DNA of 64,000 nucleotides from Pseudomonas multiresinivorans (GCF_012971725.1 NZ_CP048833.1:2604001-2668000); one strand, 5' to 3'; counted from the first letter of the stretch, positions 26,987-35,421 are shown. Notes: a model not told the origin generated them from the sequence alone. Made by a program: numbers and translations.

Positions 26987-28300
26987 ATGAAAGTCTTGAA
27001 AGGCCAGGACGTCCTGGCATTGGGTTTTATGACCTTCGCGCTGTTCGTCGGCGCGGGCAACATCATCTTCCCGCCGATCGTGGGCCTGCAGTCGGGGCCG
27101 CACGTGTGGATGGCCGCGCTGGGCTTCCTGATCACCGCGGTCGGCCTGCCGGTGATCACCGTTGTCGCGCTGGCAAAAGTCGGCGGCGCAATGGACACCC
27201 TGAGTCACCCGATCGGCCGTGTGGCTGGTGGCCTGCTCGCGGCTGTCTGCTACCTGTCGGTCGGGCCGCTGTTCGCCACCCCGCGTACCGCCACCGTCTC
27301 CTTCGAAGTCGGCCTGGCACCGCTGACCGGGGAGGGCGCTCTGCCGCTGTTCCTCTACAGCCTGGTGTACTTCCTGGTAGTGCTGGTGATCTCGCTGTAT
27401 CCGGGCAAGCTGCTGGATACCGTCGGCCGCTTCCTCGCGCCGTTGAAGATCATCGCCCTGGCCGCTCTGGGCATTGCAGCCTTCATGCTTCCAGCCGGCC
27501 CCATCGGCGTTGCTGAACCGGCCTACCAGGCCGCAGCGTTCTCCCAGGGCTTCGTCAATGGCTACCTGACCATGGACACCCTCGGCGCTCTGGTCTTCGG
27601 CATTGTCATCGTCAACGCGATCCGCTCCCGTGGTGTGGATTCGCCGCGCCTGATCACCCGCTACGCCATCATTGCCGGCCTGATCGCCGGTGTCGGTCTG
27701 GCGCTGGTGTACATCAGCCTGTTCCGCCTGGGCTCGGGCAGCCATGACATTGCCGCCGGTGCCGCCAACGGCGCTGCCGTCCTGCACGCCTACGTGCAGC
27801 ACACCTTCGGCTCGCTGGGCAGCACCTTCCTCGCCGTGCTGATCGCGCTGGCCTGCCTGGTCACCGCTGTGGGCCTGACCTGCGCCTGCGCCGAGTACTT
27901 CTGCCGCATCCTGCCGCTGTCGTACCGCAGCCTGGTGGTCATCCTGGCTGGCTTCTCGCTGCTGGTGTCGAACCTGGGGCTGACCAAGCTCATCCAGTTC
28001 TCCATCCCGGTGCTGACTGCCATCTACCCGCCGTGCATCGTGCTGGTAGCGCTGAGCTTCTGCGCCAGCCTGTGGCGCTCGCAGACGCGCATCGTTGCCC
28101 CGGTGATGGTGATTTCCTTCGTCTTCGGCATCATCGACGCGCTCAAGGGCGCCAAGCTCGACGCCTGGATGCCGGCCTGGATGGAGCAACTGCCGTTGGC
28201 CGAGCAGGGCCTCGCCTGGCTGATCCCCTCGGTCGCCATGCTGGCCGTGATGGTGGTGATCGACCGCCTGCTGGGCAAACCCCAGGAAGCCATGGCCTGA
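26987..28300 (+). CDS. braB: Branched-chain amino acid Na+ symporter (LIVCS family)
   Basis: 437 residues and about 12 membrane helices. It imports Leu, Ile and Val with Na+. Hallmarks are LALGFMTFALFVGAGNIIFPP, VGPLFATPRTATVSFE, YPGKLLDTVG and GYLTMDTLGALVFGIVIVNAIR. The ATG at 26987 fits the family start; an upstream GTG at 26972 adds five unconserved residues. The ribosome-binding site is weak. Location after sucD matches braB of P. aeruginosa by recalled synteny, although braZ is a close paralogue, so the symbol rests mainly on context. Confidence 0.88.
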   Translation: MKVLKGQDVLALGFMTFALFVGAGNIIFPPIVGLQSGPHVWMAALGFLITAVGLPVITVVALAKVGGAMDTLSHPIGRVAGGLLAAVCYLSVGPLFATPRTATVSFEVGLAPLTGEGALPLFLYSLVYFLVVLVISLYPGKLLDTVGRFLAPLKIIALAALGIAAFMLPAGPIGVAEPAYQAAAFSQGFVNGYLTMDTLGALVFGIVIVNAIRSRGVDSPRLITRYAIIAGLIAGVGLALVYISLFRLGSGSHDIAAGAANGAAVLHAYVQHTFGSLGSTFLAVLIALACLVTAVGLTCACAEYFCRILPLSYRSLVVILAGFSLLVSNLGLTKLIQFSIPVLTAIYPPCIVLVALSFCASLWRSQTRIVAPVMVISFVFGIIDALKGAKLDAWMPAWMEQLPLAEQGLAWLIPSVAMLAVMVVIDRLLGKPQEAMA

Positions 28301-28324
28301 TCCCGCCGTATTGAACCTCCAATG

Positions 28325-28354
28325 AAAAAGGCCGCCCACAAGGCGGCCTTTTTA
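28325..28354 (+). terminator. Intrinsic terminator of braB
   Basis: AAAAAGGCCGCC, a short loop, then GGCGGCCTTTTTATT. The island sequence begins just after the T run. Confidence 0.88.
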
Positions 28355-28355
28355 T

Positions 28356-28445
28356 TGTCTAGAGAAATCTACTAGGGTCTTTTGTTGAATTTAAAACATA
28401 TTAAAAATCAACGATTTATGATTTTTTCTGTCTAGAGAGATCTAC
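28356..28445. repeat. Att-like direct repeat TGTCTAGAGARATCTAC
   Basis: A 17-bp sequence occurs at 28356-28372 and again at 28429-28445 with one A/G difference. The first copy abuts the braB terminator, and the AT-rich stretch between them differs from its neighbours. It is a candidate attachment core or integrase arm site for the adjacent integrase. I did not find a convincing third copy at the far side of the island. Confidence 0.45.
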
Positions 28446-28473
28446 GGAAGGTTGACTGGTTCTACGTGAAAGT

Positions 28474-28506
28474 GGGGGAATATATGGGGGAATTTATCCC
28501 CCTTTT
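28474..28506. repeat. Repeated TGGGGGAA motif with hairpin before the integrase gene
   Basis: GTGGGGGAATATATGGGGGAA carries two close copies of TGGGGGAA, the second pairing with TCCCCC to form a GGGGGA...TCCCCC hairpin followed by TTTT (28486-28506). Such repeats are common next to P4-type integrase genes and may be arm-type binding sites or an integrase control element. Confidence 0.45.
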
Positions 28507-28532
28507 GATGCACGTGAAGGGAGTAGGGCGTC

Positions 28533-29747
28533 GTGGGAAAGCTAACCGCCAAACAGGTCGAGAACCTATCGGTTCCAGGCACATATGAAGACGGGGAGGG
28601 CTTACGCCTCTTCATTCAGGCGACAGGTCGCAAGTCTTGGGTATTTCGCTTCCAGCTCAATGCGCGGCGCCGCGAAATGGGGCTGGGAGGCTTTCCGCAG
28701 GTGAGCCTCAAAGATGCTCGCCTTGCCTGCAGTGCATTTCGAATACAGCTCAGTTCAGGAGTAGATCCGCTCGCCGCGAGAGATGCTGAGCGGGCAGCCC
28801 GAAAACTAGCTCAGCAGGAAACCAGGCTAGGCGAGAAGTCATTCGAGACAGTCGCCCGAGAATACTTCGAAGCACACAGCGGTGCTTGGTCGGAGCGTTG
28901 GCGTAAGGGCTGGATTCGTAAGCTGGAGCATTACGCGTTTGATCGGATCGGTACTTCAGCTCCTAAAGATGTGCAGACTGAAGATGTGCTGAGCATTCTG
29001 CGTCCGATCTGGGCGGTTAAAAGTCGGACTGCGGATGAAGTCCGCTCCCAGATTGAGCAGATTCTGGATGCTGCGAAGGCGCGAGGTCTTCGTAGTGGTG
29101 AGAACCCGGCGCGTTGGAAGGGGCACTTAGAGAATCTACTCAGCAGGTTGGAGAAGAAAAAGGCTCGAACATGCGAGCGCTTCATAGCTTTGAATTGGAA
29201 GGATGCACCGAAGCTCATGCATCAACTCGACGAGCTTCGAGTACGCAATGCTCAAGCGCTGCAGCTGCTTCTACTGACCGGCGCACGCAGTCATATGGTT
29301 CGATTTGCCAGGTGGGAAGAGTTTGACCTGGTAGAGCGAGTCTGGAGGCTGGACGAGTCCCGCATGAAAACTCGTCAAGCATTCGCCATTCCTCTGTCCG
29401 AAGAAGTTCTACGGCTACTTGAGGCGATCCCTAGAATTAGCGATTCCCAGTACCTCTTCCCTGGGCACGGAAGGTCAGGGGTCATGCATGGAAATGCTAT
29501 GCGGGACTTGCTGCAAGAGGACCTTGCTTATCGGGGCGTGACCTGCCACGGTTTTCGCTCAACATTCCGCGACTGGGCAGGGGAATGCACCAACTACCCT
29601 AGGTACATCTGTGAGCTCGCGTTGGCGCACGATGAAAGGGGCGCCGTTGAAAGCTCCTATTCCCGATCTGATTTCCTTGAGAAGCGTCGACCGCTGATGG
29701 CTGATTGGGCCAAATACCTTTCGAGCTTTCAGAGCCCTGGCGCGTAA
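28533..29747 (+). CDS. P4-type tyrosine recombinase / island integrase
   Basis: 404 residues, GTG start after GAAGGGAGTAGGG. N-terminal DUF4102-like arm-binding domain (LTAKQVENLSVPGTYEDGEGLRLFIQ, KSWVFRFQLNARRREMGLGGFPQVSLKDAR), SAM-like core-binding domain about 100-200, catalytic domain 220-400. Catalytic residues seen: R252 in LTGARSHMVRFARW, HGFR (HxxR box), the late His in LALAHDERG and the nucleophile Tyr in SSYSRSDFLEKRRPLMADW. The first box has Met where a Glu is common. It integrates the island beside braB; no tRNA gene is adjacent. Confidence 0.93.
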   Translation: MGKLTAKQVENLSVPGTYEDGEGLRLFIQATGRKSWVFRFQLNARRREMGLGGFPQVSLKDARLACSAFRIQLSSGVDPLAARDAERAARKLAQQETRLGEKSFETVAREYFEAHSGAWSERWRKGWIRKLEHYAFDRIGTSAPKDVQTEDVLSILRPIWAVKSRTADEVRSQIEQILDAAKARGLRSGENPARWKGHLENLLSRLEKKKARTCERFIALNWKDAPKLMHQLDELRVRNAQALQLLLLTGARSHMVRFARWEEFDLVERVWRLDESRMKTRQAFAIPLSEEVLRLLEAIPRISDSQYLFPGHGRSGVMHGNAMRDLLQEDLAYRGVTCHGFRSTFRDWAGECTNYPRYICELALAHDERGAVESSYSRSDFLEKRRPLMADWAKYLSSFQSPGA

Positions 29748-29776
29748 CCTCAAGGAAATTGCCTGGGACGCTTAGG

Positions 29777-30661
29777 TTACTGATCTATTCCTCTCAGCAC
29801 GCGAATCTGCTCCTTGAGATACAGATCCTTCTCATCTTCCATCTGCAAGAGGATTTCCAGGACACGGGCTCTAGAGAGCTCGTGATCTTTGGAGAATCTG
29901 TCGAGTCGCTTGATCGCCTTGTCGCTCAGGATGAAGTTGTACTGCTTCTTACCCTTCGCTTCTTGGCGCCGAATTTTCTGCCTCCAAAGCCGCCTGACCG
30001 TCGCGATGCAATATTTCCTCTCAACGTCGCTCCAGGTCCATGCGTCTGAGGCGATCAGCAACTCTTGCAGGGTCTTCGGAACAGGTTCGGGAAACTCCTG
30101 CTCAGGTTGGTGTTTCCTCACCCATTCGACTACGTGCCGGCATGCTCCTGCTTCATTGGCTTCTTGAACCCAGCTGAGCTGCTTGTCCAACCGCGTTTGT
30201 TCGTCCCAATCCTGTTTCAGGCCAATAACCAGGGACTCCTTATCCCTGGGCGCCGAACCTGAGCAGTCGATCTTGGCTACCAGCATCTCTCTCTCCGTGA
30301 GCGCTGAAGAATAGATATCTGGAGTGCGAATGCGCTTGTCGCGGTTAAGCCGATGTTGGATCCAGGCCAGTTGACGCTTGCAGTCCGATATCCAGGTTAT
30401 GTGCCCCTCCGAAACCATCTGACGGTTTTGGTCGACAGCGATTTCCTCTAGTGAGAGCCGAAAGCTCTTGATGCTCTCCGCCATCTGCTCGGACATGGTT
30501 CTCGGATTCAGCGCCTCACTGCGATAGAGCGCTTTTCCGCGCAGAGCGAGATAGAACCAAAGCCAGATGTCGTCACGGCGCTCGTGGGGTGCCTTTCCGT
30601 GAGGGCTGGATGGAGGTATGTCGATGGTGAAGTCGGAATTGAGAGGAGAGCGGCGGGTCAT
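29777..30661 (-). CDS. Hypothetical protein with C-terminal RHH-like segment, 294 aa
   Basis: Starts at the ATG at 30661 (MTRRSPLNSDFTIDIPPSSP) behind a strong AAGGAAG site; the longer frame to 30916 runs through the alpA promoter region. The soluble, charged protein has a helical middle part and a C-terminal stretch KKQYNFILSDKAIKRLDRFS followed by LSRARVLEILLQ, which looks like a ribbon-helix-helix DNA-binding fold (pattern seen by eye, not a database hit). It is convergent with the integrase gene and divergent from alpA. Possible roles are island regulation or excision control. Not a family I recognise. Confidence 0.7.
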   Translation of the reverse strand: MTRRSPLNSDFTIDIPPSSPHGKAPHERRDDIWLWFYLALRGKALYRSEALNPRTMSEQMAESIKSFRLSLEEIAVDQNRQMVSEGHITWISDCKRQLAWIQHRLNRDKRIRTPDIYSSALTEREMLVAKIDCSGSAPRDKESLVIGLKQDWDEQTRLDKQLSWVQEANEAGACRHVVEWVRKHQPEQEFPEPVPKTLQELLIASDAWTWSDVERKYCIATVRRLWRQKIRRQEAKGKKQYNFILSDKAIKRLDRFSKDHELSRARVLEILLQMEDEKDLYLKEQIRVLRGIDQ

Positions 30662-30945
30662 GACTTCCTTGCCTTGGTGAAAGCTTCTAGCTGCGGAATA
30701 GAGCCGGAATAGATGGTTTGTAGATGTGGTGTAGAAGGATTCTAGAAGCTGCCTAGATGCCGCTTTAATAAGACATATCTGGAATTCCGGGGCTTTCAGC
30801 TGTATTTCGTCCATATCTGTTCTACAGCCAGTCTTCCTCATGGGGATGCTGAAGCCCGTTGCGGCCGCCAGGGCGTGCCCAGGATCGGCCCGGTCATTAA
30901 AAACGAGACCTGCCAATCCTCTGAACGAACACCAGGAGCCCGTTC

Positions 30946-31143
30946 ATGAGGATCATCCGTTTACGAGAAGTCATGGCTACGACCGGTCTGGCCAGGTCGA
31001 CCGTCTACAAGTACATCAGCGAGGGGGCCTTCCCTAAGCCGGTGTCATTAGGGGAGAGGTGTGTGGGGTGGGTCGAGGAAGAGGTGCACGATTGGGTGAT
31101 GGAGAAAATTGAAGAGCGTGACGCTGCTTTGAGAGTTGCGTGA
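30946..31143 (+). CDS. AlpA-family excisionase/regulator
   Basis: 65 residues, ribosome-binding site CAGGAGCCC. RLREVMATTGLARSTVYKYI is the winged helix-turn-helix of AlpA proteins, followed by the typical FPKPVSLGERCVGWVEEEVHDWV wing and helix. AlpA proteins activate integrase genes and aid excision of P4-like and CP4-57-like elements. It is divergent from the 294-residue gene, and a perfect 20-bp hairpin follows 11 bp after the stop. Confidence 0.92.
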   Translation: MRIIRLREVMATTGLARSTVYKYISEGAFPKPVSLGERCVGWVEEEVHDWVMEKIEERDAALRVA

Positions 31144-31154
31144 GAGAGCGGCAA

Positions 31155-31200
31155 GGCATAAACGCCGTGACTGGCTGTGTCCAGTCACGGCGTTTATGCC
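31155..31200. repeat. Perfect 20-bp inverted repeat with 6-base loop
   Basis: Arms 31155-31174 and 31181-31200 are exact reverse complements (GGCATAAACGCCGTGACTGG against CCAGTCACGGCGTTTATGCC), loop CTGTGT. It lies between alpA and the SIR2 gene. There is no T run after it, so it is at best an atypical terminator. Confidence 0.85.
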
Positions 31201-31356
31201 GTTGGGATGAGTGACCGTAGGGAGGCTTCTAGGGCAGCAACTGGGCATTATTTGTCTTTCGCGCAGGAGTCATTAAGGCCTTTCGTGGTGGCACTCTGCT
31301 TGCTGCGAGAGGTATCGTCTCTCAGCGCCATTCTGCGCAGCCAAGGAGGACAGGCA

Positions 31357-32538
31357 GTGATTTCTATCGGCGACATCTACAACCAAGACATCAACTTCCT
31401 CTTCGGATCAGGAGCTTCGTTCGGCCTGCTCCCAACCCTCCAACTGCAGGTACAGACTGGTGAGGGTAACTCGCGCTACACGCTGGAAGATCTAGCCACC
31501 AAATTTGAGCATGAGGGCGACGAGCGCTTAATTCCGCTGTTCATGCATTACTACGCCAGTTGTATCCGTCCGGCCGAGGAGCTCAGCCTGGAACAGGCAG
31601 TGGCCGAAGAGGCAGGCGCCACGGTTATCAAGAACTACCGTACCTTCCTAACGACAGCGCTCGAAATGGTAAAACGTCGCAAAGCGCTGGATCGTCGTTG
31701 CAATGTGTTCACCACGAACTATGACGGTTGCTTCCCGCTCGTGGCCGACGTGCTTATTAATGAGGGCCACATTGATTTCGTATTGAATGATGGTGCACGA
31801 GGGTTCACGCGACGCATCCTACAGGCCCGAAATTTCGGGTCTTACCTTTGCCAGGCCGGTGTTTTCGGCCGTCACCAGAGCAGCATCCCTCAAATCAATC
31901 TGATCCATTTGCATGGGTCGGTCTATTGGAGCAAGTTGGACTCCGCGATTCAGGTCGGCTACGACCTATCTAGCCGCCAGGAACTGCTAGACGCTGACGC
32001 TATGGCGTTGCTGCAGCCATTTTCGGCTGCACTTAATAATCCTGCATCGACACTTGCCGATGTCCCAGTCCCAGATTTCACCGATGATGAGTTGGACGCT
32101 TTTTGGGACAAATATAAGCGGATTCCAATCGTGAACCCGACGAAGTGGAAGTTCCACGAGACGGTCTACGAGGAGCATTACTATCAAATGCTGCGGCTGC
32201 TCAGTTATGAGCTTGAGAAGCCCAACGCCGTGCTCATCACCTTCGGGTTCTCGTTTGCCGACGAGCACATTCTCAACCTCGTCATGCGCTCTCTTTCCAA
32301 TCCGGGACTGCAGGTATTTGTTTGCTGTTACAGCCAGTCCGGGCACGCCGAAATGGAGGAAAAATTCAAGGGCAACCGTAACGTCAAGTGCCTGATGCTG
32401 CAGAATGGAGTGATGGACTTCACTGCGTTCAATGAACAGGTATTGGCTTGGCCGGAGGCTACTGCTTTTGCATCGGCTACCCCCATAGCTCCAGCAGCTA
32501 TTCCTGTGGCTGATGCAGACCTCGAGAACCTGATATGA
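31357..32538 (+). CDS. SIR2-domain NADase-like protein of a SIR2-HerA defence pair
   Basis: 393 residues. I start at the GTG at 31357 because CCAAGGAGG lies just upstream; the frame is open back to 31177, but that start sits in the hairpin loop. SIR2 features are FGSGAS (residues 16-21), TTNYD (119-123, with the Asn typical of SIR2 NAD-hydrolysing enzymes) and HLHG (184-187). The C-terminal 150 residues resemble the SIR2_2 extension (LITFGFSFADEHILNLVMRSL). It overlaps the herA-like gene by 4 bp. In established SIR2-HerA systems the pair forms a large complex that depletes NAD+ on phage infection; activity here is inferred. Confidence 0.88.
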   Translation: MISIGDIYNQDINFLFGSGASFGLLPTLQLQVQTGEGNSRYTLEDLATKFEHEGDERLIPLFMHYYASCIRPAEELSLEQAVAEEAGATVIKNYRTFLTTALEMVKRRKALDRRCNVFTTNYDGCFPLVADVLINEGHIDFVLNDGARGFTRRILQARNFGSYLCQAGVFGRHQSSIPQINLIHLHGSVYWSKLDSAIQVGYDLSSRQELLDADAMALLQPFSAALNNPASTLADVPVPDFTDDELDAFWDKYKRIPIVNPTKWKFHETVYEEHYYQMLRLLSYELEKPNAVLITFGFSFADEHILNLVMRSLSNPGLQVFVCCYSQSGHAEMEEKFKGNRNVKCLMLQNGVMDFTAFNEQVLAWPEATAFASATPIAPAAIPVADADLENLI

Positions 32539-34337
32539 GTATTCGCGTTGGCGAGGTCATCGCTGTCCATGGAACGAAATTGGTTCTGAAGATCGACGAA
32601 CAGTCGAGCAAGGAAACCCTGTTCTATGAAGGAAAGAAATACAAGGGAGTCTCAATCCGCGAATACCTATCCATCCAGCGCGGTTTCCGCGACATCATCT
32701 GCATTGTCGAGGGAGAGTATCTGGACGAAAGCCGCACTGAGATGCATGACGGCCGGCAGACGATTGTGCGGAAGGTAGAGGCTAGGCCGATTGGATACTT
32801 CGATCATACTGGCTTCACTCAAGGCATCAAGTATCTACCGATGATCCAGGATACGGCTTACCTGCTTCCGGAGGAAAAGATCAGGTCTATTTTCGATCGC
32901 AAGGCGGACAGCGATTTCAGGATTGGGACCATGCTGAAAGAGGAAATCACGGTTGGGTTGCCGTGGAGGCGACTCTTCAATAGCCATATCGGCATCTTCG
33001 GCAATACCGGAAGCGGCAAGTCAAACACTCTGGCAAAGCTCTACACCGTTCTTTTCGATCAAAAGCTGCCTCTCATCAGAGGTAAGAGCCGTTTCATTAT
33101 CTTGGATTTTAATGGTGAGTACGGCGGCGATCAGCTCGTGGCTGCCGATGACAAAACCGTCTACCAGTTGTCCACGCTTACCGCTCCAGATCTGAACGAT
33201 CCCGCTTCCAGGTTTCCACTGGCGACGCAGGAGTTCTGGCAGCTTGAGACTATGGCTCTGCTCTTTCAGGCTACCCCGAACACGCAAAGGCCCTTCCTCA
33301 ACCGTGTCATCGCAGGTTGGGAGCGCTATGGAGCCATTCCAGGGTCACTCGCGAATTATGCGAAGCTGATGTTCCGAAAGTCGTTCTGCGCCGGAGAGGT
33401 TAAGACGGCGACGCTGGATTTGATGCGTACCGTCTCGCGGCTCATGGGAAACCAGCAGGTGCAGGACATGCTGGCAGACGTAGCCTGGCACCGCCTTGGC
33501 GGGCGCTTCACTTACGATGGGAGGTTCATAGGTACCGATGGCGCGCAATACGCGGCTGATATCGCTCCAATCGTAGAAACACTGGATGCCGCAGGCCTCG
33601 ACGAGTTTGACCAGCTTGTGCTGCGCGTCAACCTGCAGCTGATCTCAGATCTGAACGCTGGATACGTGCAGTTTGAGCATATTCAGCCGCTTCTGAAGCG
33701 CGTCGAGTCTTCACTTGCCAACCTGCGCAAAGTGTTATCTGTTTCAGATGTGGCACCCGATGGGCACCTGCTCACGGTCATCTCGATGCGCCGCTGCAAC
33801 AACGAAATTAAAAAGGTTCTGCCCCTACTGTTCGCGAAGCACTACTACAACAGTCACAAGGCCACGGTCACCAATCCGCCCGACCGAACTATCCATCTCA
33901 TCGTCGACGAGGCGCACAACATTCTGTCCGACCAGTCTGCGAGAGAAAGTGAAACCTGGAAGGATTATCGGCTCGAGCAATTCGAAGAGATCATCAAGGA
34001 GGGGCGCAAGTTTGGGATGTTCATCACCATCGCTAGCCAGCGCCCTGCGGACATATCGCCCACCATTGTTTCGCAGCTGCATAATTTCTTCATTCACCGT
34101 TTGGTGAATGACCGCGACCTATATTTGGTCGACAACACTATTTCCACCCTGGATTCTTTGTCTCGCAGCCTCATCCCGGGCCTCTCGCAAGGGTGTTGTG
34201 TGGTCACTGGTACCGCTTTTGAGCTGCCAATTGTGATCCAGGTGGACCGGCTGCTAGATGGTAAACAGCCAGCCAGCGAGGATGTCGATCTCGACAGACT
34301 TTGGAGTGATGCCTTGGCAGTTGGGGCGGAGGAATAG
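32535..34337 (+). CDS. HerA/DUF87-family ATPase of the SIR2-HerA pair
   Basis: 600 residues. N-terminal HAS-barrel-like region about 1-100 (RVGEVIAVHGTKLVLKID), then the RecA/FtsK-like ATPase core: Walker A GNTGSGKSNT (K162), FIILDFNGEYGG, Walker B HLIVDEAHN (D458, E459), sensor ITIASQRPADISPT and the arginine-finger region NFFIHRLVNDRD. HerA ATPases form hexameric rings that translocate DNA; in SIR2-HerA defence the ring scaffolds the SIR2 NADase. The start codon overlaps the SIR2 stop (ATGA), which indicates translational coupling. Confidence 0.92.
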   Translation: MSIRVGEVIAVHGTKLVLKIDEQSSKETLFYEGKKYKGVSIREYLSIQRGFRDIICIVEGEYLDESRTEMHDGRQTIVRKVEARPIGYFDHTGFTQGIKYLPMIQDTAYLLPEEKIRSIFDRKADSDFRIGTMLKEEITVGLPWRRLFNSHIGIFGNTGSGKSNTLAKLYTVLFDQKLPLIRGKSRFIILDFNGEYGGDQLVAADDKTVYQLSTLTAPDLNDPASRFPLATQEFWQLETMALLFQATPNTQRPFLNRVIAGWERYGAIPGSLANYAKLMFRKSFCAGEVKTATLDLMRTVSRLMGNQQVQDMLADVAWHRLGGRFTYDGRFIGTDGAQYAADIAPIVETLDAAGLDEFDQLVLRVNLQLISDLNAGYVQFEHIQPLLKRVESSLANLRKVLSVSDVAPDGHLLTVISMRRCNNEIKKVLPLLFAKHYYNSHKATVTNPPDRTIHLIVDEAHNILSDQSARESETWKDYRLEQFEEIIKEGRKFGMFITIASQRPADISPTIVSQLHNFFIHRLVNDRDLYLVDNTISTLDSLSRSLIPGLSQGCCVVTGTAFELPIVIQVDRLLDGKQPASEDVDLDRLWSDALAVGAEE

Positions 34338-34758
34338 AGCCAGTCGCAGCGACAATGGTGCTGCACAACCTCCTCTCACAGGCTGTAGCGGTCAACCAAG
34401 AACAGTTGCTGGGCGACTGTTTCTGGCCGTTGGCTGCAAAATCAGGATGTGATTGATATATTGCCGGAGTGACGAGAACTGAAAAATTTCCAATCGACAT
34501 TGGGGCTTTAGCTTCAGTCTGTCCGAGGTCATTGAGGGCTGAGTTCTCGGTGCGGGTAATATGCTTTATAGCCATCTATCAATCCCGCCATTCATCGCTC
34601 CCCCATACGCTACTCGTCTACCTCCCGCTACCTACATATCAATCTCAAACCATCCCAACCCAGCTCATCCATCCAATCACTAGGTCTTTTCTAGCCATCG
34701 ACCAGTAGAAAGTTACTCCCCGTGCAGAGGATATGAACCTCACACAGGAGCAGCCTTC
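34338..34758. other. 421-bp gap with a C-rich, G-poor tract
   Basis: No credible gene. Bases 34571-34680 contain about 50 C and only 7 G on the plus strand, a bias fitting a Rho-utilisation (rut) region or an unstructured leader. This tract lies upstream of the replication-like gene at 34759. Confidence 0.5.
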
Positions 34759-35421
34759 ATGCCTCGTCATCCCAGCAATACCAACCTCCACCTGCATCAA
34801 ATCAGCACCTTCCAAGGCCTGCCTGTCATGGCTGAGAAAGGGCCCTTCATCGAGCAGTACCTATCGCGCTTGCACAGCGCCATTGAGCGCTCCCTGAGGC
34901 AGTACGCCAGGGTGTTTGCCTTCAGAGTGGATCTCCGCCTACCACTGTCCATCGAGCTGCCTGACTACGCTTGTACGAACGAGGTCATCAGTCGGTTTCT
35001 GGAATCCTTCAAGGCCAAGATCGAGCATGATCGACAGAGGGCTCGTGCTCGGCACCGATACGCTCATGACAGCAAGGTCCGATACGTCTGGGCCAGAGAG
35101 GAGAGCAGGGGAGAGCGACCGCATTACCACCTGCTGATCCTGCTCAATGGAGATGCTTACTTCACAGTCGGCAGGAAGACCTCATCTGAGCAGAACATCT
35201 TCCATCGTCTGCAGCAGGCATGGGCCAGTGCGCTGGGGCTCAGCGTGGAGGAGGTGAGTGGCCTGGTGGAGATACCGCGAGCGGCTGGATACCTGGTTAG
35301 TCGAGCTGCTGGTGATCATGGAGAGCTAGCTAACCTTTTCCGTCGAGCGAGCTACCTCTGCAAGGCTGCTACGAAGAACTATGGGGATGGTCAGCATGGA
35401 TTCGGATGCAGTCGTGGATAG
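34759..35421 (+). CDS. Inovirus Gp2/YagK-YfjJ-type replication-like protein
   Basis: 220 residues, ribosome-binding site CACAGGAGCAG. The core RVDLRLPLSIELPDYACTNE, then YVWAREESRGERPHYHLLILLNGDAYF with its HYH, then AAGYLVSRAAG and RRASYLCKAATKNYG are the pattern of the Inovirus_Gp2/YagK_YfjJ_C family, which is found on satellites, prophages and integrative elements. HYH followed by a hydrophobic strand resembles HUH replication enzymes, but the catalytic Tyr is not obvious. Likely involved in island replication or mobilisation; direct evidence in the family is thin. Confidence 0.83.
   Translation: MPRHPSNTNLHLHQISTFQGLPVMAEKGPFIEQYLSRLHSAIERSLRQYARVFAFRVDLRLPLSIELPDYACTNEVISRFLESFKAKIEHDRQRARARHRYAHDSKVRYVWAREESRGERPHYHLLILLNGDAYFTVGRKTSSEQNIFHRLQQAWASALGLSVEEVSGLVEIPRAAGYLVSRAAGDHGELANLFRRASYLCKAATKNYGDGQHGFGCSRG

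Noticed and set aside
28300..28532. tRNA or tmRNA gene as island attachment site
   Set aside because: No cloverleaf or tmRNA end could be found here; only the braB terminator and an AT-rich repeat region.
31177..31356. Upstream start for the SIR2 gene
   Set aside because: The candidate start lies in the loop of the 20-bp hairpin and has no ribosome-binding site; GTG 31357 has AAGGAGG upstream.
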